From: Blumeriella jaapii
Lineage: Eukaryota > Ascomycota > Leotiomycetes > Helotiales > Drepanopezizaceae
DNA: 64,000 nt
Direction of reading: 5' to 3'
Assembly: GCA_009599575.1 (NCBI GenBank)
Contig: VWND01000078.1
Coordinates: 496,001-560,000, forward strand
Both the position numbers and the translations under genes were made by a program. Below are positions 57,420-64,000 of this stretch, piece by piece. The stretch's first letter is position 1. The number at the start of each line of letters is the position of its first letter. The notes beneath the pieces were generated by a model. The model had not been told where the DNA came from. It did no database searches and worked only from the letters and a program-made list of their open reading frames with translations.

Positions 57420-60178
57420 GCATGAGTTCTCAGACTCGACTTTCAACACATATGTCGACTCCCCGTCTCCCGTTCTCTACATTCGGTAACGGGGAGTGTA
57501 AACATGTCGCTTGACGACGTTTGAATCGAAGACGAGGGTTCTCACACACACACACTAATCTCACGACTGTGATCCGACAATGCACGGATGTACATATTCT
57601 CAGGCGTTCAGGACGGGCGAGGCATCATTGGGTTGTCCTCTTTTCACTACTTTGTAGGAAATACCCTTAGCGATGGCATGCAGATTGGGTTGGAAGACCT
57701 TACTAATCTCGGGCGGGAGGGAGTTGATCGAGGAGATTAAAATGCGCTTGTATGAAAATTACTCTCGGTGGGTCTCTTTGGGAGAGGCGACGGATCAGCT
57801 TGTGACGGATGGTCTCTTCAATCATTCGCTTCTTGATTGTCTCTGGCTGCGCTTCACGCTATTCGCTACGATTTCAGGTTCAAACCTCCCATGGTATGTA
57901 GCATGATGATATTTGAAGCTGGGAAATGATTCGATGAGATTGAGAACCTACCTCTATCCAATCTGCCCTCTCCTCTCCTCTCCTTGGCCTCATGCTATCA
58001 CTAATCCGATGTGATCGCGAGAGGATAAGAGGAGGATCTACCTACCTACCCGTACCCACCTAGGCTAGGATCTGGCATTCGTCGAGGCCCGTGATCACAC
58101 TCACCATCACTTTTAACGCTAGAAGCAGTACTGTACTGTACTGTACATGCAAGCCACAAGCACAAGCACAAGCGCGCCCCGCAACACTTACTCGTTCCCC
58201 ACGACGTAGATATGTGACATTGGGAAATGAGGATAGAGGATCGAGGAGAAGATGAGGAATAAGTAGAGGCTGTGAAAAGAAATATTAGCGGATCTTCTGC
58301 GTTTTGACCTTCGGTACTTACTTGTCCTCTTTTGGAGGGGTTTTTATGCTACTACCGTTTTCGAAGTCGACTCTGGTAGGTAAGTAGGTGGGTAGGTAGG
58401 TAGGTAGGTACAGTAGATAGGTAGGTGGGTATGGTATGCACCAAGACTCGGTAAGCAGGTCTATTCTATTGGTTGTACATCTACACCAGGAGCGCGGGGA
58501 GGACCAAGAGCGCGGGGGGTGGGGGGGTGGGGGGGGGGGGGGGGGGCGGTGGAGGGAAATGGTATCGTGAAGGGTAGATGCCCGCCGTAAATATATATAT
58601 ATATGTATGTATATGCTCATTGATAATCGTGCCACCCCGCAAGAGAAAAAGAAAGAATTGAAATGAAACGAATGAATGAATGAATGAAATCCAGTGGAAA
58701 GAAGCAAGCCAACATACCTATCAAACGAGTGGACGAAACCTTGGAATTGACGTACTGTACCAGGTAACTAACTAACTACCTTACCTTAAGCAATTAACCT
58801 ATCCGCAGAAAACGACTTCACGGACAAGAGAGAAAGGGAGAGAGAGGGGAGGACGTCAAATCCACCTACTTACTGTACCTGCATGTAGACAAATATACAG
58901 TAGAGCGAAAGGAGGAAAGACGTAAGTAAGCAGGCGGGGAATGGGGTTGGGACTTGTTTGTGGAGTATCTATGTATGTAGGTATGTATCTTTATAGGTTA
59001 CAGCTCATCTGCATGCATCGGTATATTCACCTTCCGACCTTCGTTCGTATCTATGCAAGCTCCTTCTTTTTCTTTCTTTCTTTCTTTCCTTCTTTCATTC
59101 TTCCTCCCTCTCCTTCTTCTCCCTCTGTGCATGAATAACCACTACAATACCTGCGCTCCCCCTCCCCCGGGGGTGGCCGTGGGAGAGAAACCAGGAAATC
59201 AGGATCTGTGTTTTTTCTCTCTTAGGTACCAGGTATGCAAGGCTGAGAGTGTGGTGGGGGCAAATCGAGCCGGTGATGCTATATGTAGATGCGAGGAGGA
59301 CGGGCGGGATGGGGGAGGGGGTCGTCAGATGGTAGATGGGGAACGGGGAGTGCAGGCAGAGTGAGTTGGTGATCTATGGCGGTAGGGAGGAGATAGGCCG
59401 GCGGCCTGGGGACTGGAAGGAGACTGAGTTGTGAGAGGTGGCATGTGAGAGGCACGGTAGGTACCTTAGGCGGATTACTTGTTTGGGCGTGAGACTGTTG
59501 GACCAGAGTGGATTGCTCGTGTTGACTGGAAGGGAGTAGGTGGGTAGGTGGAGTGTGTAGGGGGAGAGGAGGGGAGGGGGTGTTACTGCATGGGAGTACA
59601 TGTCGATAGAGCTGGAGGCTTAGAGAAGTAAGCCTGGGAATGAGCTGGACTTGGGCCGTTTGTCTGCGTTGAGGACTGTGTGTCTGACTAACTGACTGTC
59701 TGTTTGGGTAGAGAGTGGAATGGAGTACTTGTTGTGGTTTTGAAAGGAGACGGCGGTGACTACTTGACAGGGCGGAACAGCAAAGAGAACATATGGACCC
59801 TAATAGGAAATGATATCGCAGAGATGGCTATTCCCAAACCCTCATCTGAGATGAGCACGACTTATCCCCGAGGACATAGAAGACAGTGGCCGCAGGAAGT
59901 CCCACATGCGCAAGGGAAGACGAGAGAAAAATGTCACCATTCTCCAATTGAAATTGCACGAGTGGAAAATGTAGGAATGACATTGAGGAGAAGCCCCAAG
60001 AGAGACAAACGATGCAGAAACTGTCCCTGATGCACCCGCACCGTACCGCTCCAGATCCAAGTCTACCAGAGGTTCAAGTCAAGTCAAGGAGAGCAAAAAA
60101 AGCCAGACCCAAAGCACCAGTACCATGCATAAATACACTCTCGCGCATCCCCGCAAAGAAAAAAAACACACGATATAC
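57420..60178. other. long low-complexity spacer
   Basis: 2.76 kb without a supportable gene. It holds a CA repeat (57543-57556), GTACTGTACTGTACTGTAC (58128-58146), a TAGG/TACC array (58376-58432), a near-pure G tract (58514-58549), an AT/GT repeat near 58591-58614, GAAT repeats near 58668-58688, GTACTGTAC (58752-58760) and a CTTT repeat (59065-59098). Short frames here are driven by these repeats. Confidence 0.55.
58514..58549 (+). repeat. G-rich tract, quadruplex candidate
   Basis: About 36 bp of almost pure G, broken only by two T and one C. Many alternative runs of three or more G would allow G-quadruplex formation on the plus strand. Length may be affected by sequencing. Confidence 0.6.
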
Positions 60179-61289
60179 CTAGTTCCGATCCAATCTACGA
60201 CGCAGATTCCTCGTCCTCCGCATAAGCTTCTTGTACTTGTGCTTCTTCATCTTCAGTTTCCGCTGCCTCTTCACACTGATGGCCAGCATATCGGTCTCCT
60301 CGCCCCGCTGTAACCGGTACTGCTCCCGTCTCTGCTTCATGCGCTCCAGGAATTTCTGCGGACCGGGCTTGGGCGCATCCTCAATAAGAGGGGACGAGTG
60401 CGCCATGTAGGTGACGTCGCCGTTGGCGTCGGTCGACTCCTCGATGGTAAGCACAGTCGTGTATCTCCTAGGCTGTGGCGACTCTACCTGAGCAGCTTCC
60501 GCGCCTGCTGCTAAGGACTCCGAGGTGTCTTGGGGAGTGGGAGCCGCAGGAGGGTGGAAGGGGGTGTAGCGCCCAGTGAAAACGTGTTTCGGGAAGTCTC
60601 TCAGGCTATCCTCTACTGTCTGATCTAGGTTCGTCGGGTGCTGGCGATAGGATTCTGCTGTGATGCCTGCCCGCACGTCATCGGTCTCTTGGTTCCATTG
60701 CTGCTCACGCATGGAGATCTTGACTTCGCCGACGCCTCGCGCGGACTGGGCCAGGTTATGGTAGTTGTCGTGGGCTTCGGAAAGGACCGAGATGACTTCA
60801 GCGTGATTGTTGGCTTTGGTCTTGGATGTGAAGATGGAGGCAAAGGCGGCGTCTGTTACCACTCTCGGGATGCTATGCGTGAGAGACATGGGGCGGTGGA
60901 GGGCAAAAAAGGCGGAGGCGCTGATTTCTGCTGCTTCTTAGAATCTGACCGCGAGCCACCGAGGGTAACAACTTACGCATGGGTGCAATATGGTGCGTAC
61001 TCGGCACACTGGGCAGATGTGCGTATGCCTCGTCTCGGGCTTTGAGCGCAGCATCCTTCGCAGCGTCCTTCGCGGCCTTCTTTCGCTTCTTGATAGGAGC
61101 AGCGATTTCGTTTACACCGCTGGAACCGTCGGACGGACTGGAGGGATTTGAAGAGGAGTATCGTCGACAGCGGTAAGAAAAGATCTGGGAGGAGACTGCT
61201 CGCGGAGCTATGGAGGAGAGGTGAAGGGGAGAGGCAACAGGCGTTTGCGGTACCGCAAGGGCATATCGCCGGACCGAAGAGGAGAACAT
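60179..61289 (-). CDS. COX24: mitochondrial small ribosomal subunit protein mS38 (Cox24/AURKAIP1 family)
   Basis: Component of the mitochondrial ribosomal small subunit; the yeast homologue Cox24 is needed for COX1 mRNA expression. Exons on the minus strand are 60977-61289 and 60179-60927 with intron 60928-60976 (GTAAGT..CAG, 49 bp), giving 353 residues. The N-terminus MFSSSVRRYALAVPQ is Arg/Ser-rich and fits a mitochondrial targeting peptide. HLPSVPSTHHI and ASAFFALHRPMSLTHSIP form the conserved middle, split by the intron. The C-terminal signature (DUF1713) reads SVKRQRKLKMKKHKYKKLMR then RTRNLRRRLDR. The acceptor at 60928 rather than the next CAG is chosen because only it keeps the frame. 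Confidence 0.85.
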
Positions 61290-61955
61290 GTCCTCCCCGT
61301 GCTGTGTGGAGAGCGTAGGGAGAGGTGGTTGTACTGTAGGTTGTCGGTTGGAAAGGTGGTGGAGGTTGGAGTCCAGTTTCGCTGTTCGGGAAGTGCTTCA
61401 CAGCGTTGCGGCGGTAAGGTTATTCTTAGCCGCGCGACCCTGGCTGGCACTTGTACACTCTACTCTCGACTTACATGTGCATGACCTTTACCGTCTGGTT
61501 TTGTTATCGTCTTGTATGTACAACTACATACCAGCTACTAAATTAGAAATTATCATTTACAGAAAACCAATTAAATTTGACGTATAGGTGCCTCTGAAAG
61601 CCTGGAATTGCTCAGATACGTTAGACTCACAATTAGTATTGCTGAGATCTCCAGCTCCAGAATCACAAGCACACAACGACTAATCGAATGCAGTATTCTT
61701 AGCAGTACTGCGTATTCACTTTACATGCGTTCATTTTGAGAAACAACAGCAACAACTACAGGGTATCTATCATCCACAATCATCTCGAACTCATACAAAA
61801 TCGCCGTTCAACCAATGTCATCATAACCCAACTTCCATCCCCGCTCTCAAAGTACCCAGCAAACGTCATATGGAGCCTGGAAAATAACACCGAAGAAGGA
61901 AATAGATGGATGTTATCAGGGGTCCTTACCCTTCTTCCATCCTCTGCGGGAGTGC
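61290..61955. other. intergenic
   Basis: No gene supported. It should contain the mS38 promoter (right side of 61289) and the 3' UTR of the membrane-protein gene ending at 61956. Confidence 0.5.
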
Positions 61956-64000
61956 CTAGGATTTGTGTTTGTTTGCATAGAACGTACCAACGGCTGCAGC
62001 GACCAGAATCACAATCGCGGTAAGCTCAACACCCATCACAATCATTGCCCACTTCTTTTGCTTCTTTCCGAACTCGTAGAACTCGTTCCCGCTATACATT
62101 GCCATGAAACAGTCCAGCATACCGAGGGAGTACAGAATCAGGAGGGGAGGGAAGATGGCGCAGACAGTAAGGGCGGCCCAAGAAATCTTGCTCTTCCGTG
62201 CTAGAAGGCTTGAATTGTTGTAGTAATTAACACCTTGTCGTCCTTTTCGTGTGGCCAATCGAGGGGGCTCGTATACATGCCGGCGTGCCAGTCTCTCACT
62301 CTCGTCGGCTGAGAATGTTGTTCGAGAGCTATTGAAGCCATCGGCCTTTGCTCTCTCTTTGAATTCGAATAGGCGTGAGACAGGGTACAGGTTTTCCCAC
62401 GTTGTATGCTGAAGTGGAGCAAGCGGAGAGCGATATACGAATTCGTTTGGGCCGACGTATGGGCTATGGTTGTTCGAGCTGATCGGGGTAGATGGTTGTC
62501 GGTCTGCAACCAGGGAGAGTGGGCGTAGAGACTTGCTTTCATGGGTCTTTGATGCGATGCGCTTTCCTGCGGACTTTGCAGTACCGTCATATTGGGAAGA
62601 ACCATTGCGATGTTGACCTGACACCGCTCGCAGACCTTGGTAGAGGGCGCCTGGAGGCCGACGAGCAGATGCGGGCTCGATTCTGGTTGGGATGACGGGT
62701 CTCTTCTTGCCAATTGCCTGTGGAGCCTCAACACCCTGCTTCTCATCTTGAGGCACATCATGGAAAGGCATGTTGTCTTCCAAAGAGCGCGAATTTGCCG
62801 ATGTCATGTGAAGCTCGCTGCTACTCAAATCAGGCATTGTGTCGTCATGGGCCTGATTCACCACATACGCATACGAATTGGGCCGATCCTGGTTTCTGTC
62901 CCTACCTTGGAAAGGAAACGGGTGGATTTGGGTACTGACAGAGGGGCCAGTCTGGCGGTAGCTATTTGTCCACTCCGAATGTGAGCCCTGGCCAACCTTG
63001 TTCAACTTACTGCTCTCTTCTTTCTGCGTAGATCGATTCGGCGTTAAGAGACTGCGGAGAATACCCTTGGGTCTGGGTACTTGTGTGACGTCCGGTGGAG
63101 ATGAGTTGAATGGATGCTTATGACTCTCTGGAAGCGGCGATGGACTTCGGAAGTAGATCGGATTTTGTGGCTGACGAAGCCTCATGGAGTCGGCAAGATA
63201 TCCGTTAACCTTGTGCTCATGGAATACCGGCATGAGAACTGGCACCTTCGTCTTGAGCTTCTTCACATCTCGCTGACGGTAATCGCCAGAGTACTGGATT
63301 GAACCCGGGTGCTGTGTGATTCTGTCTGTTGAGCCAAACTCTTCGAGCTCTTCGGTTTGCATGCTCGAAGTTCCGGCATCAGAAGTGTTCGCAATGCTAC
63401 TACCTACTCGATGAAAGTCGCCTCCCAGCATGCCAAAATCCTTCCCATCGTCATATAAAGGCCCCCCGAACGCGCTCTCGCCGACGGTCTCCCAGTCGTT
63501 GACATCACTTTCAGGAGTAGAGCGTCTCTTGCTTGCTTTTTGGGCATCAGCAGAAGATGGATTGGGCGGGGTCACGGGATTAGCGCCATTCTTAGTGATC
63601 GGAATGCGAATACCTTGACGGGAGTTGATCCAGTCGGAAGGAATAGCACTTTCATCGTAGAAGTCCTTGCCTTGCTTATCCACGTTGTGTGCACCTCCAT
63701 AATGATCCCCCGTATGTGCATGATCATCGGTCTTGCTGTTCTGACTTCCAGTGTGCTTCACCAGGCTCTGGCTCGCGTGGGTTTTGCCATAGTTGATAAT
63801 TGCACCAAAGTCCATCAGCGAGGATGAAACACTATCCACACTGTACACGCTGTAGCCGCTTGCACGCCTTAACGCCTCGCTGACTTCTCGTTCGAGAGGC
63901 TTTCTGGCATAACTGTGTCCGTCATCGTAGACACAGTGACCCGGATCTGCACGCAGTAGCGAATTTCTGGCTTGATTATACCGGTAGGGGTTTATGTGAC
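61956..64000 (-). CDS. large Ser/Pro-rich protein with two C-terminal membrane helices, 5' partial
   Basis: The minus-strand frame is open from the window edge (HINPYRYNQARNSLL ...) to the stop at 61956, over 680 codons with no intron. The first about 590 residues are hydrophilic and Ser/Pro/Asn rich (RRSTPESDVNDWETVGESAF; PKGILRSLLTPNRS), probably cytoplasmic and disordered. The C-terminus has a helix ISWAALTVCAIFPPLLILYS, the short loop CFMAMYSGNEFYEFGKKQKK, and a second helix MIVMGVELTAIVILVAAAVG. The same two-helix ending is common in uncharacterised Pezizomycotina membrane proteins. No function can be named. The start lies beyond the window. Confidence 0.7.
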   Translation of the reverse strand, partial: HINPYRYNQARNSLLRADPGHCVYDDGHSYARKPLEREVSEALRRASGYSVYSVDSVSSSLMDFGAIINYGKTHASQSLVKHTGSQNSKTDDHAHTGDHYGGAHNVDKQGKDFYDESAIPSDWINSRQGIRIPITKNGANPVTPPNPSSADAQKASKRRSTPESDVNDWETVGESAFGGPLYDDGKDFGMLGGDFHRVGSSIANTSDAGTSSMQTEELEEFGSTDRITQHPGSIQYSGDYRQRDVKKLKTKVPVLMPVFHEHKVNGYLADSMRLRQPQNPIYFRSPSPLPESHKHPFNSSPPDVTQVPRPKGILRSLLTPNRSTQKEESSKLNKVGQGSHSEWTNSYRQTGPSVSTQIHPFPFQGRDRNQDRPNSYAYVVNQAHDDTMPDLSSSELHMTSANSRSLEDNMPFHDVPQDEKQGVEAPQAIGKKRPVIPTRIEPASARRPPGALYQGLRAVSGQHRNGSSQYDGTAKSAGKRIASKTHESKSLRPLSLVADRQPSTPISSNNHSPYVGPNEFVYRSPLAPLQHTTWENLYPVSRLFEFKERAKADGFNSSRTTFSADESERLARRHVYEPPRLATRKGRQGVNYYNNSSLLARKSKISWAALTVCAIFPPLLILYSLGMLDCFMAMYSGNEFYEFGKKQKKWAMIVMGVELTAIVILVAAAVGTFYANKHKS

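Noticed and set aside
58318..58707. 129-codon minus-strand frame
   Set aside because: Composed of translated microsatellites (Pro, Thr-Tyr-Leu-Pro repeats).
1..64000. tRNA or rRNA genes
   Set aside because: No convincing tRNA arms or rRNA segments were found by eye; a covariance-model scan would be decisive.
46319..64000. Secondary-metabolite or other gene cluster
   Set aside because: Neighbouring genes are unrelated housekeeping functions; no backbone synthase or tailoring enzymes are present.

Overview
The window reads as a chromosome segment of a filamentous ascomycete (Pezizomycotina; Dothideomycetes would fit, but this is a weak inference). The evidence is short GT..AG introns of 43-73 bp (one of 243 bp), typical fungal gene families (TEA/ATTS regulator, DUF155/RMD1, TDG/MUG glycosylase, UDP-GlcNAc pyrophosphorylase, Cox24/mS38), and a large AT-rich block with the signature of repeat-induced point mutation (RIP). 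In that block transposons are full of stop codons, CpA/TpG have largely become TpA, and CpG is conspicuously retained.

Layout. 1-2.99 kb: GC-balanced DNA with the 3' part of a TEA/ATTS-domain regulator gene. 2.99-~45.5 kb: one nested transposon island. The oldest layer is a Tad-like LINE (called D) on the minus strand. Two Ty3/gypsy insertions hit it: B2 (12338-41693, TSD GATAT) inside the reverse transcriptase, and A0 in the LINE's (TAG)n tail. A1 then entered the A0 LTR in the opposite sense, and a deletion fused the two into an inverted structure (3000-10034). B2 received an 11.3-kb gypsy element, C (16999-28298, TSD ATAC), and an A-family element, A2 (29589-41218, TSD CATGA). A2 in turn received B1 (30623-37146, TSD ATAGC), the youngest and least mutated copy. 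None of these elements has an intact polyprotein.

45.5-64 kb: GC-balanced, gene-rich DNA. In order: a broken APH-like kinase gene (+), an RMD1/DUF155 membrane protein gene (-, one apparent 1-nt frameshift), a small four-helix membrane protein (-), a thymine/uracil-DNA glycosylase (-), a non-mutated LINE 3' end related to D, UAP1 (+), a glycine-rich secreted protein (+), a 2.7-kb low-complexity spacer, the mitochondrial ribosomal protein mS38/Cox24 (-), and the 3' part of a large two-helix membrane protein gene (-) that runs off the window. The host genes are ordinary housekeeping or developmental genes and do not form a pathway cluster.

The most unusual observations are: a 33-bp hairpin module (ATTCGCG ... 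CGCGAAT) that recurs in frame in the inter-domain linkers of element C; a 3.3-kb accessory coding region of unknown function downstream of pol in element C; a conserved alanine-rich frame antisense to pol in family A; and a striking excess of the 9-mer GTACTGTAC in the spacers between 52.9 and 58.8 kb.
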